Shown here: positions 1 through 7,110 of the stretch, piece by piece | Layout: each line of letters begins with the position of its first letter | Position numbering within the stretch: the stretch's first letter is position 1 | Source: RYN-230 sp036509255 | Lineage (GTDB): Bacteria; Actinomycetota; Actinomycetes; Streptosporangiales; Streptosporangiaceae | Assembly: GCA_036509255.1 (NCBI GenBank) | Contig: DATCFY010000143.1 | Location: 1-51,823, forward strand | Direction of reading: 5' to 3' | DNA: 51,823 bases | The notes under the pieces: generated by a model | What the model saw: the letters and a program-made list of their open reading frames with translations, nothing else | Databases searched by the model: none | What the model was told of the DNA's origin: nothing | Translations under genes and position numbers: made by a program

Positions 1-99
1 CACCGGCCTCCCCGGCACCCTCCTCCCGACCGTCACCGGCCTCACCGGCACCCTCCTCCCGACCGTCACCGGCCTCACCGGCACCCTCCTCCCCATCGC
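1..99 (+). repeat. 33-bp tandem repeat, three copies
   Basis: Three nearly identical 33-base units at 1-33, 34-66 and 67-99 differ by one base in unit 1 and in the last bases of unit 3. In frame they encode an 11-residue repeat (TGLTGTLLPTV). The array probably continues to the left of the window. Confidence 0.9.
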
Positions 100-559
100 C
101 GGCAGCTCGCCCCTAGCCTCCGGCACGCTGCCCCCGGTGGCCTCAGGCACCACTGGCACCGTGGCTCCGATCGCTACTCCGCCCGGCCCGTCCGGCAGAG
201 ACGTACCGGGCGCGGCCTCGTCGATTCCGACTCGAGGTACATCGGCGGTTGCCGGGGCCACGACGCCACTCGGCACTGGCCTGCGCTCGCTCTCAGCAGC
301 GGGTAACGCCGGCCACGGTGCCCCTGTCCCGTCGGTCCCGGCGCCCCCGCGGTCGCTGCCCGGGTCCGGCGGCGGTTCTAACGGCGGCAGCGGCCCGGGC
401 GGCAGCGGGGGAAGCAGCGGAAGCAGCGGACGCGGGCTGCAAGGTGGCGTCGCGGCCGCCCTGATCACGCTTCTTTCCCTGGTCTTGCTGCGGCTGGCGC
501 GTCGTGCTGCCGCTAAATCGATCTGGCGCTCTTATCTGCCGGAGGTCCCACCCGCCTAA
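1..559 (+). CDS. Repetitive surface/secreted protein with C-terminal membrane anchor (5' end outside window)
   Basis: The reading frame is open to the left edge, so only the C-terminal ~186 residues are seen. It starts with three copies of an 11-residue TGLxGTLLPTV-like repeat, continues through a Ser/Gly/Pro/Ala/Thr-rich low-complexity stretch ending in Gly-Ser-Gly runs, and closes with one hydrophobic helix (GVAAALITLLSLVLL) followed by a basic tail with RLARRAAAK. That order (extracellular repeats, flexible linker, transmembrane helix, positive cytoplasmic tail) is typical of membrane-anchored surface proteins. A GTG at 137 could give a shorter product, but it would drop the repeats that are in frame upstream. 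The next gene encodes a LysM membrane protein, so a cell-envelope role is inferred. I do not recognise a named family. Confidence 0.6.
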   Translation, partial: TGLPGTLLPTVTGLTGTLLPTVTGLTGTLLPIAGSSPLASGTLPPVASGTTGTVAPIATPPGPSGRDVPGAASSIPTRGTSAVAGATTPLGTGLRSLSAAGNAGHGAPVPSVPAPPRSLPGSGGGSNGGSGPGGSGGSSGSSGRGLQGGVAAALITLLSLVLLRLARRAAAKSIWRSYLPEVPPA

Positions 560-647
560 GTCCTTTCCTTCCCGACCGGTTCGTCCCCTCGGCGTCCGGG
601 CCAGCAATGCCCGGCGCTGATCCCCTCGGAAGGAAAGTGATAGCACC

Positions 648-1661
648 ATGCGTACGTGGACAATGTCCGCGTGCGTGGTGCTCGCCTGGAGCATCCTGTC
701 GATCACCCTGGTGGCGATCGGCATGACGGGATCCGTCTCACCCGCCCAGGCGAACACCCGCACTGCGCGTAGTACCGAGCTCACGCTCACCAGCACACAG
801 ACCCCCGCCGCACGATTCGTGACGGCGGTGGCCCCGGCCACGAGGTACGTGGTTCAAGACGGTGACACCCTGTCCGGCATCGCTGCCCGGCTCGCCGTGC
901 ACGGCGGCTGGCCGACCTTGTACGCGGCCAACCGGCCGGCTATCGGCCGTGACCCGAACAGGCTCCACCCCGGCACGGTGCTCGTACTGCCAGGCCAGCA
1001 GGCACAGCTGCGCTACACCGTGGCAGCCGGTGACACCTTGTCACGTATCGCGGCGGCACTGCGCCTGCGCGGCGGCTGGCGGGCCCTGTACGCGGCCAAC
1101 CTGCCCGCCATCGGTCACGACCCGAACGCCATCCGCCCCGGCACCGTGCTCACCATCCCCCGCGCGGTGTCATCGGCGACGCCGGGCGCGGTCCATCAGC
1201 GGCAGCCGGCACCGTCGCCGACCCCGCCCGCTGCCGCCCGGCCTCACCCTCAGCCAGTGACCAGAGGGGCGCCGACCTCCGCGGGAATGCCGCAGTGGCT
1301 GAAGACCGTGCTGCTGGGGGTAGGGGCGCTCGTCCTGGCGGCCTTTCTCATCGAGCCCTGGCTGTCGGCCCGCCGCCGGCGGCAGCAGGCCGGGGTCAAG
1401 GGTCCGCCGCCCGGCCTGGCTGGCCGCGGCCGGGAGCTGACTTTTCCGCGGCCTGCCACGGAGAAGGCCTGCATCGTGCTCGCCGACCACGATCGGCTCA
1501 TCGTCACGTGCAACAAGCGTGACGACACGGTGTATGTGCTCCGGCCACCCGGTTCAGACCCGAAGGCGATCTTGCGGGTGGCCCGTCTGGTCCTGCCGGA
1601 GGGCCCGTACGGGGAGCTGGCCAAGCAGCTTGGGATGCCCGGCATCGGGTCGGTGGAGTAG
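648..1661 (+). CDS. Double-LysM membrane protein
   Basis: 337 residues. An N-terminal hydrophobic segment (residues ~8-28) looks like a signal peptide or anchor. Two LysM domains follow at ~67-115 and ~123-171, each with the YxVxxGDTLSxIA start and an unusual shared GGWxxLYAANxPAIGxDPNxxxPGTVLxxP end. A Pro-rich linker leads to a transmembrane helix at ~220-240, a basic stop (SARRRR), and a ~90-residue C-terminal domain that I do not recognise. LysM modules bind N-acetylglucosamine-containing glycans, so the protein probably contacts peptidoglycan. The start ATG has a ribosome site (GGAAGGAAAG) a few bases upstream. It lies just after another envelope protein gene in the same direction, 88 bases away. 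Confidence 0.85.
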   Translation: MRTWTMSACVVLAWSILSITLVAIGMTGSVSPAQANTRTARSTELTLTSTQTPAARFVTAVAPATRYVVQDGDTLSGIAARLAVHGGWPTLYAANRPAIGRDPNRLHPGTVLVLPGQQAQLRYTVAAGDTLSRIAAALRLRGGWRALYAANLPAIGHDPNAIRPGTVLTIPRAVSSATPGAVHQRQPAPSPTPPAAARPHPQPVTRGAPTSAGMPQWLKTVLLGVGALVLAAFLIEPWLSARRRRQQAGVKGPPPGLAGRGRELTFPRPATEKACIVLADHDRLIVTCNKRDDTVYVLRPPGSDPKAILRVARLVLPEGPYGELAKQLGMPGIGSVE

Positions 1662-1853
1662 CGGATGCTGGCTCAGAAGGCCGGGGCAGGCGTCCCTACC
1701 AGTCCCCGGCTCATGCGGGCTCTCAGGAGCCTGGCCCGTGCGGGCCCTCGTGATGGCCGCGGGCCGCCCCGAGGGGCCGTGATGGGCGCGGCCCAGCCTT
1801 GTGGGGCGCACCGTCCCTAAGCTCTGCCAGGCTCACGGTCGCGGCGGATGGAG

Positions 1854-2336
1854 CTAATGGTCCGTTGGCTCCGGCAACGCCCTCTTGCGCAGCGATTCGA
1901 CGAGGGCGGCCACGTGGCGCCGGTCTTCGGGTGTCAGCTCATCGATGCTGGCGATGAGGAGATCCCGCTCGCGGTCACCTGGGCGCTGCGCTTCGGCAGG
2001 CACCTCGTCGTAGTAGTGGAGTCCGGTGGACTCGGCGGCGGCGGCGCGGACTGCGGAGACCGGCACATCGAGGCCTTTGGCGAGGCCATCAAGCGTGGCC
2101 GGGCGGGGGGGCCGGGCCAGGTTCCGGGTCATGGCCAGGGTGTACACGGTGGAACGAGGTACCCCGCCACGCCTCGCGACCTCGCCGTAAGACCAGCCGC
2201 GTTCACGCAGCCGCTGGTGGATCAGCTGCTGCAGCGGGTTGAGTTGGTCTCCCACGTCAGTGGGGGCGCTTGGGCGGTCTTCTGGCGGCTCCCGCTCGTC
2301 CCCCGTCACATGCGCCGTCATAGCGAGCCTAGCCAT
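1854..2336 (-). CDS. Small helix-turn-helix (XRE-like) DNA-binding protein
   Basis: 160 residues. The centre (residues ~36-90) reads as an XRE/Cro-type helix-turn-helix: LIHQRLRERGWSYGEVARR, then GGVPRSTVYTLAM, then a stretch ending in LDGLAKGLDVPVSAV. The C-terminal third is charged (ELTPEDRRHVAALVESLRKRA), resembling the tails of small actinobacterial HTH proteins. The start is uncertain: ATG at 2336 has a GGACGGAG immediately before it, and a second ATG lies five codons in. The gene is divergent from the small peptide gene at 2560, and the 220-base region between them holds three inverted repeats, so it may control itself and that peptide gene. That link is inference. Confidence 0.75.
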   Translation of the reverse strand: MARLAMTAHVTGDEREPPEDRPSAPTDVGDQLNPLQQLIHQRLRERGWSYGEVARRGGVPRSTVYTLAMTRNLARPPRPATLDGLAKGLDVPVSAVRAAAAESTGLHYYDEVPAEAQRPGDRERDLLIASIDELTPEDRRHVAALVESLRKRALPEPTDH

Positions 2337-2388
2337 CTCCGTCCGAGGGGCCTTGTCGCCGCGGTGCGCAGCCCTTGCTTTACCCGGG

Positions 2389-2443
2389 AGTAATAATTAC
2401 TGTTCGGTGGTAGCCGAACAGTTTGTACGCCAAGCAGCGTACA
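2389..2443. promoter_or_regulatory. Cluster of three inverted repeats between divergent HTH and peptide genes
   Basis: Three perfect inverted repeats follow one another: AGTAAT-N1-ATTACT (2389-2401), CTGTTCGG-N6-CCGAACAG (2400-2421) and TGTACGC-N6-GCGTACA (2424-2443). The surrounding DNA is locally AT-rich (TAATAATTA) in a GC-rich genome, which suggests a promoter/operator zone. The local HTH protein is the obvious candidate ligand, but different arm sequences mean more than one protein, or RNA hairpins in the leader of the peptide gene, are also possible. Confidence 0.55.
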
Positions 2444-2559
2444 CCAGCGTCGGGTCCGGCACTACGGAGGTGCCGGACGGTCCCAGAGGCCCGTCTGCCC
2501 GCGACTGCGGGCGGAACCGATCTGCCTGGCCGAGGCAGGTCACTGCCAAAGGAGGCTTC

Positions 2560-2787
2560 ATGTCCAATGTACCGGCCGTGACCATGCAGGAGCTCGAGCT
2601 CGAGCACGCGGAACTGCTGCCGAGCCGGGAAACCCTCTGGGTGTGCCACCCGAGTCGCGGTGGCAGCAGCTTCAGCTTCACCCAGGTGGGCTACGGCAAC
2701 ACGGCTCAGTCGGGCCTGGTGAACGTCGCCGTGGCGAACGGCAGCTTGAACAACATCCTCAGCCTGGGCTCCGGCAACATCATCTAG
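2560..2787 (+). CDS. Candidate RiPP-like precursor peptide (75 aa)
   Basis: 75 residues starting at an ATG preceded by a near-ideal ribosome site (AAAGGAGG, 2548-2555). The first ~26 residues look like a leader: acidic and Leu-rich (QELELEHAELL) followed by PSRETL. The remainder has a single Cys (C29), then a Gly/Ser/Asn-rich segment containing VGYGNTAQSGLVNVAVANG and ending SLGSGNII. The spacing of Asn, Gln, Gly and small hydrophobics recalls amyloid-forming or chaplin-like peptides, though there is no Sec signal peptide. It precedes a membrane metallopeptidase with a PqqD-like N-terminus, so I infer it is the substrate. I cannot assign it to a named precursor family. Confidence 0.6.
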   Translation: MSNVPAVTMQELELEHAELLPSRETLWVCHPSRGGSSFSFTQVGYGNTAQSGLVNVAVANGSLNNILSLGSGNII

Positions 2788-2850
2788 CGCCTGTCCGGCT
2801 GATTCCGCGTAGTGGCTTGCTGCGCACCACGGGAGGGGGCTGTGCAGCAG

Positions 2851-2893
2851 GAGGAAGGGCCGCCCGATCAAGGGCCTGGGCGGCCCTTTCCTC
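2851..2893 (+). terminator. Hairpin between peptide gene and peptidase gene
   Basis: GAGGAAGGGCCGCCC pairs with GGGCGGCCCTTTCCTC across a 12-base loop, forming a stem of about 15 bp with a single bulged T. There is no long T run. It lies 63 bases after the peptide stop and 72 bases before the peptidase start. It could act as a partial terminator or as a 3' stabiliser that makes the peptide mRNA more abundant than the peptidase message. Confidence 0.6.
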
Positions 2894-2965
2894 TTGCCTC
2901 CAGCCCTGGCCGGGACCACCGGCTCCCAGCCGCCATGGCGGTGAGCATGTGAGGAGGAGCAGATC

Positions 2966-4384
2966 ATGACCGTGGCCGCCGGGCACCAGACCACCGAGCG
3001 GGCGGAGACCACCCCGTTCCCGGCAGGGGCCGGCGAGCCCGCTGACCCGCCCCGGCTGGCCGACGGGGTCGAACTGCTGGGCGAGTACCAGGACTCCGGC
3101 TACAGCCAGCCGCCGTCGCTCGTGCGCCGGCCCGACGGCCAGGTCATCCAGATGTCCCCGCTGTTGTACCAGGTGACCTGCAGCATCGACGGCTTCCGCG
3201 ACTCGGTTGCCATCGCCCAGCTGGTCAGTGGCCACCTCGGCCGGTCGCTGACCGCCGGCCAGGTCCGCCAGCTCCTCGCGGCCAAGCTGGTGCCGCTCGG
3301 GATCGTCGCCACCGTAGGCACCCCGGCCGCCCCGCCGAAGGCCAACCCGCTGCTCGCACTCAGGGCGCGGGGCACGCTGCTGCCCGAACGCGCGGCGAAT
3401 GTCGCGGGGGTCCTCCTCCGCCCACTCTTCCGCGGGCCGCTTGTCGTGGCCGTGGTCGGCAGCGTCCTGGCCGTGGACTACTGGCTGTTCGTCCTCCACG
3501 GGCTGGGCGGGGGCGTTGAGCAGGTCCTGCGTGACCCGATGGACTTGCTCGTCGTGCTCGGCCTCTCCGTGGTCTCCGCCGCGTTCCACGAGTGCGGGCA
3601 CGCGACCGGCTGCCGGTATGGCGGCGCGCGGCCCGGCGTGGTCGGCGTGGGCGTCTATCTGATCTGGCCCTCGTTCTTCACCAACGTCACCGACTCCTAC
3701 CGGCTCAGCCGCGCCGGGCGGCTGCGAACGGATCTGGGTGGCCTGTACTTCAACCTGATTTTCATGCTGGCCCTGGCCGGCGTCTACGCGGCCACCTCGG
3801 CCGAGGTCCTGCTCCTCGTGATCGCCATCACGCACCTGGAGATGGCCGAGCAGTTGCTCCCGTTCGTCCGCTTCGACGGCTATTTCATCCTCAGCGACCT
3901 GGCCGGCGTGCCCGACCTGTTCGCCCGCGTCGTCCCCATCCTGCGCAGCGTCGTGGCCCGGCACCCAGGGGACCCGCGCGTCACGGGCCTGCGCCGCCAC
4001 GCCCGGATCCTGGTGACCGGCTGGGTGCTGTGTGTGATCCCGCTGCTCACAGCGGGGGCCGGGTACCTCCTGCTGCGCTTCCCCGAGATCAACCGGGCTC
4101 TCTGGCGCTCAGCGAGTCGGCAGGCACACCTCGCGGCCGCCGCCGCCATCAGCCACCGTTACCCGGTGGCCGTGGTCGATGCCCTCGGCTTCGCCCTGCT
4201 GGCCCTGTCGCTCGCCGGTTCGCTCTACATCGTGACCGGGCTGGCGCGGCGGCTGACCGCTGCGGGCCTGCGCTGGTCAGCCGGGCACCCCGCCCGGCGC
4301 ACGCTGCTGGCCCTGACCGGCCTGGCCTGCGCGGTGGGCCTCGCCAGCCTCTGGACCTGGCAAGGCCAGTTCCGCGGCTGGTAG
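2966..4384 (+). CDS. Membrane M50-type metallopeptidase with PqqD/RRE-like N-terminus
   Basis: 472 residues. Residues ~31-118 resemble a PqqD-type RiPP recognition element: a strand pair around SLVRRPDGQVIQMS, then helices through a DG-containing turn to VRQLLAAKLVPLGI. From ~150 on it is a multi-pass membrane protein. The zinc motif HECGH is at 208-212 inside a hydrophobic helix, and FDGYFILSDLAGVPDL at ~303-318 supplies the conserved Asp (D304) of the site-2-protease-like YydH/'peptide zinc metalloprotease' group. All expected metal residues are present. ATG 2966 has a GGAGGAG ribosome site. The gene directly follows the 75-aa peptide gene in the same direction. Processing or export of that peptide in the membrane is inferred. 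No other maturation enzyme is adjacent. Confidence 0.85.
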   Translation: MTVAAGHQTTERAETTPFPAGAGEPADPPRLADGVELLGEYQDSGYSQPPSLVRRPDGQVIQMSPLLYQVTCSIDGFRDSVAIAQLVSGHLGRSLTAGQVRQLLAAKLVPLGIVATVGTPAAPPKANPLLALRARGTLLPERAANVAGVLLRPLFRGPLVVAVVGSVLAVDYWLFVLHGLGGGVEQVLRDPMDLLVVLGLSVVSAAFHECGHATGCRYGGARPGVVGVGVYLIWPSFFTNVTDSYRLSRAGRLRTDLGGLYFNLIFMLALAGVYAATSAEVLLLVIAITHLEMAEQLLPFVRFDGYFILSDLAGVPDLFARVVPILRSVVARHPGDPRVTGLRRHARILVTGWVLCVIPLLTAGAGYLLLRFPEINRALWRSASRQAHLAAAAAISHRYPVAVVDALGFALLALSLAGSLYIVTGLARRLTAAGLRWSAGHPARRTLLALTGLACAVGLASLWTWQGQFRGW

Positions 4385-4439
4385 CCACCCCCCGGACGAG
4401 GGCAGGAGGCGGCTGCGGCACCAAGAACGGACCGGGCGG

Positions 4440-5213
4440 TTACTTGGGCTGGAAGCGGATCCCGCCGTCGAACCGGATGACCTCGGCGTTCATGTAGTCG
4501 TTCTCGATGAGCGCCTGGACCAGGTGGGCGAACTCGGCGCCGGTGCCCATCCGCCTCGGGAACACGACCGGGGCGGCCAGCCGGGCCTTGAACTCCTCGC
4601 TGGCCTGGCCGGTCCCGTAGATCGGGGTGTCGATGAGCCCCGGGCAGATCGTGTTCACCCGCACGCCGATCGCGGCGAGGTCGCGGGCCGCCGGCACCGT
4701 CATCCCGATGATGCCGCCCTTGGATGCCGAGTAGGCGATCTGGCCGGTCTGGCCCTCCAGGCCAGCTATCGATGCGGTGTTGATGACCACGCCGCGCAGG
4801 CCGTCGGCGTCAGCCGGCTCGGTCTGCGCGATGGCCGCGGCCCCGATGCGCATCAGGTTAAAGGTGCCGATCAGGTTGATGTCGATGACCTTGCGGTACG
4901 ACGCGAGATCGTGCGGAGCGCCGTCGCGGCCCACGGTCCGCGACGCCCAGCCGATCCCGGCGCAGTTCACCACGGTCCGCAAGGGCGCCCCGGTGGCCAC
5001 GGCGGCGTCCACGGCGGCGGTAACCGAGTTCTCGTCGGCGACGTCCGTCTTCACGAACAGCCCGCCGGTCTCCGCGGCGACCGCCTTGCCCTGCTCCTCG
5101 TTAAGGTCGGCGACGACAGCGGTAACCCCCGCGGCGGCAAGCCGGCGGGCCACCGCCGCGCCCAGCCCGCTGGCTCCGCCGGAGATGATCGCTGCGGTTC
5201 CGTTCAGTTTCAT
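4440..5213 (-). CDS. SDR family dehydrogenase (3-hydroxyacyl-CoA dehydrogenase type)
   Basis: 257 residues, a classical short-chain dehydrogenase. Seen: cofactor motif GGASGLG (12-18), VVADL ending strand 2 (NAD preference from the Asp), NCAG (83-86), catalytic S148, Y161 and K165 (YSASKGG), and a PG motif after strand 6. The pattern and C-terminal end (EVIRFDGGIRFQP) match the HSD17B10-like group that oxidises 3-hydroxyacyl-CoA or steroids, so a role in fatty acid breakdown is likely. I place the start at ATG 5213 (MKLNG) because a TATGCT -10 box sits seven bases upstream, as expected for a leaderless message. An in-frame ATG at 5225 overlaps that box. Confidence 0.88.
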   Translation of the reverse strand: MKLNGTAAIISGGASGLGAAVARRLAAAGVTAVVADLNEEQGKAVAAETGGLFVKTDVADENSVTAAVDAAVATGAPLRTVVNCAGIGWASRTVGRDGAPHDLASYRKVIDINLIGTFNLMRIGAAAIAQTEPADADGLRGVVINTASIAGLEGQTGQIAYSASKGGIIGMTVPAARDLAAIGVRVNTICPGLIDTPIYGTGQASEEFKARLAAPVVFPRRMGTGAEFAHLVQALIENDYMNAEVIRFDGGIRFQPK

Positions 5214-5220
5214 GGCCGGG

Positions 5221-5226
5221 AGCATA
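5221..5226 (-). promoter_or_regulatory. -10 box (TATGCT), leaderless start of SDR gene
   Basis: On the minus strand TATGCT is followed by seven bases and then the ATG at 5213. This spacing places the transcription start at or near the start codon. No convincing -35 was found. Confidence 0.45.
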
Positions 5227-5405
5227 CTTCGCGGTTCGGGCCGCCAACCGAACGGGGTTCGGATTTGCCATCCGGGCGACGCTTACGCCGACCTCGTTAT
5301 GTCGGTGCCCCGGTCTACGATCGTGGGAAACGGGAGCCGGGCTATTTCCGGGCCAGCCGCCTGGACTCAGGGGAATCCGGCCTCAGGGCAAGCAGGGAGC
5401 ATGCG

Positions 5406-7040
5406 GTGAGAAAGTTCCGCGGGAACCCGTGGGCGGTGCTGCTGGTCGTCTCGCTCGGGTTCTTCATGACGCTGCTCGACCTGACCATCGTGAACATCGC
5501 GATCCCGGACATCATCACGAGGCTGCACGCGTCCCTCGACGACGTGCTGTGGGTGATCAACGCCTACGCCCTGGTGCTCGCGGTCCTGGTGATCACCTCG
5601 GGGCGGCTGGGTGACCTGATCGGGCCGCGGATCATGTTCGCCATGGGCATCACCGTGTTCACGCTGGCCTCCGCCGCGTGCGGCCTGGCCGGCGACCCGG
5701 GGTGGCTGATCGGATTCCGCGCGGTCCAAGGGCTGGGTGCGGCCATGCTCATGCCGCAGACGCTGACCATCATCACCAACACATTTCCCCCCGAGCGCCG
5801 CGGCGCCGCGTTCGGCGTCTGGGGCGCGGTGGCCGGGGTGGCCACGATCGCCGGGCCGACCCTGGGCGGCCTGCTGGTCACCGCCTTCGACTGGCGCTGG
5901 ATCTTCTATGTCAACGTGCCGTTCGGCGTGATCGCGCTGGTGCTGACGTTCGTGATCATCCCGGACCTGCGGCCGGGGCGGCGGCACCGGATCGACGTTC
6001 CCGGCGTGCTGCTGGCCAGCGCGGCGTTGCTGGCCATCTGCTACGGCCTGGTCGAGGGGCAGAAGTACAACTGGGGCACCATCACCTCGTTCATCAGCAT
6101 CCCGCTGGTGCTCGGGCTCGGCGTGCTGCTGCTGATCGCCTTCCTGCTGCTCCAGTGGCGGACTCAGGACCGGGAGCCGCTGGTGCCGTTCGCGTTGTTC
6201 CGGGACCGGAACTACGCCGTAGTCAACTGGGTGTCGGGGACACTGGCGGTCGGCATGATGGGGATCTTTCTCCCGTTCACCATCTACCTGCAGTCGGTGC
6301 TGGGGTTCTCCGCGCTGCGGGCCGGCCTGACCATGGCCCCGGCCCCGGTGCTGTCGATGTTCGTGGCGCCGGCCGCCGGGCGGCTCACCGACAAGATCGG
6401 CGGCAAATACATCCTGATGCTGGGCCTCATCCTGTTCGGCGCCGGAATGGGCTGGGTCGCGCTAGAGGCGACGACCACGTCGGTGTGGTACGACTTCCTG
6501 CCCGCGCTGATCGTGGCCGGCATCGGGATGGGCTGCACGTTCGCGCCCATGGTCACCGTGGCCATGCGGAACATCGACCCGCGGATGGCCGGCGCGGCGT
6601 CCGGCGTGCTGAACACCGTCCGGCAGGTCGGACTGGTTATCGGCACCGCAGCGGTGGGTGCGCTGCTGCAGAACCGGCTGGTCTCCTCCATGAACAGCCA
6701 GGCCGCTACGCGCGCCGCAACGCTGCCACCCCAGCTACGCGGGCCGTTCGTGGCCGGGATCAAGCATGCGGCCAGTAACGGGATCCAGGTCGGGGCCGGC
6801 CAGAACGGCTCAGGGATCAAGCTGCCCGCGGGGCTGCCCGCCCGGCTGATGGCCGAACTGCTCCGGATCGGCCATGACGTGTTCGCCTTCGGCTACGTGA
6901 ACGCCATGCGCTCGACCATGCTGCTGCCGATCATCCTGCTGGCCGTGGGTGCGGTCAGCTGCCTCATGCTCAGGGAGGGCCGGCAGACTGCGGGGCCTGC
7001 TGCCCCGGAGGTCCAGGCCGAGCAGCCCGCCCGGGCCTGA
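5406..7040 (+). CDS. DHA2-family (EmrB/QacA) MFS drug transporter
   Basis: 544 residues, the usual size of 14-helix drug:proton antiporters. Seen: motif D1 (LDLTIVNIAIPDI) in the first helix, motif A (GRLGDLIGPR) after helix 2, motif C of drug antiporters (GAVAGVATIAGPTLGG) in helix 5, and a second motif A-like loop (GRLTDKIGGK) in the C-terminal half. A large extracellular loop near the last helix is rich in Asn, Gly and Ser. The GTG at 5406 is chosen because GGGAG lies six bases upstream; the same frame is open far upstream, antisense to the SDR gene, but has no support there. It should export a toxic compound across the plasma membrane; the substrate cannot be read from sequence. Confidence 0.9.
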   Translation: MRKFRGNPWAVLLVVSLGFFMTLLDLTIVNIAIPDIITRLHASLDDVLWVINAYALVLAVLVITSGRLGDLIGPRIMFAMGITVFTLASAACGLAGDPGWLIGFRAVQGLGAAMLMPQTLTIITNTFPPERRGAAFGVWGAVAGVATIAGPTLGGLLVTAFDWRWIFYVNVPFGVIALVLTFVIIPDLRPGRRHRIDVPGVLLASAALLAICYGLVEGQKYNWGTITSFISIPLVLGLGVLLLIAFLLLQWRTQDREPLVPFALFRDRNYAVVNWVSGTLAVGMMGIFLPFTIYLQSVLGFSALRAGLTMAPAPVLSMFVAPAAGRLTDKIGGKYILMLGLILFGAGMGWVALEATTTSVWYDFLPALIVAGIGMGCTFAPMVTVAMRNIDPRMAGAASGVLNTVRQVGLVIGTAAVGALLQNRLVSSMNSQAATRAATLPPQLRGPFVAGIKHAASNGIQVGAGQNGSGIKLPAGLPARLMAELLRIGHDVFAFGYVNAMRSTMLLPIILLAVGAVSCLMLREGRQTAGPAAPEVQAEQPARA

Positions 7041-7110
7041 TCCAGCCAGGCCTGATCTAGCCGCCCTGACCCGCCCGGGCCTGATCCGGGCCGTCCTGGT
7101 CCAGCCGGCG

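Noticed and set aside
2560..2787. Chaplin identity for the 75-aa peptide
   Set aside because: There is no Sec signal peptide, only one Cys, and the chaplin core pattern is not matched; only general amyloid-like composition is shared.
4524..5405. Long plus-strand open frame leading into the MFS gene
   Set aside because: It is antisense to a well-supported SDR gene, its product is low-complexity, and the MFS protein starts naturally at GTG 5406 with a ribosome site.
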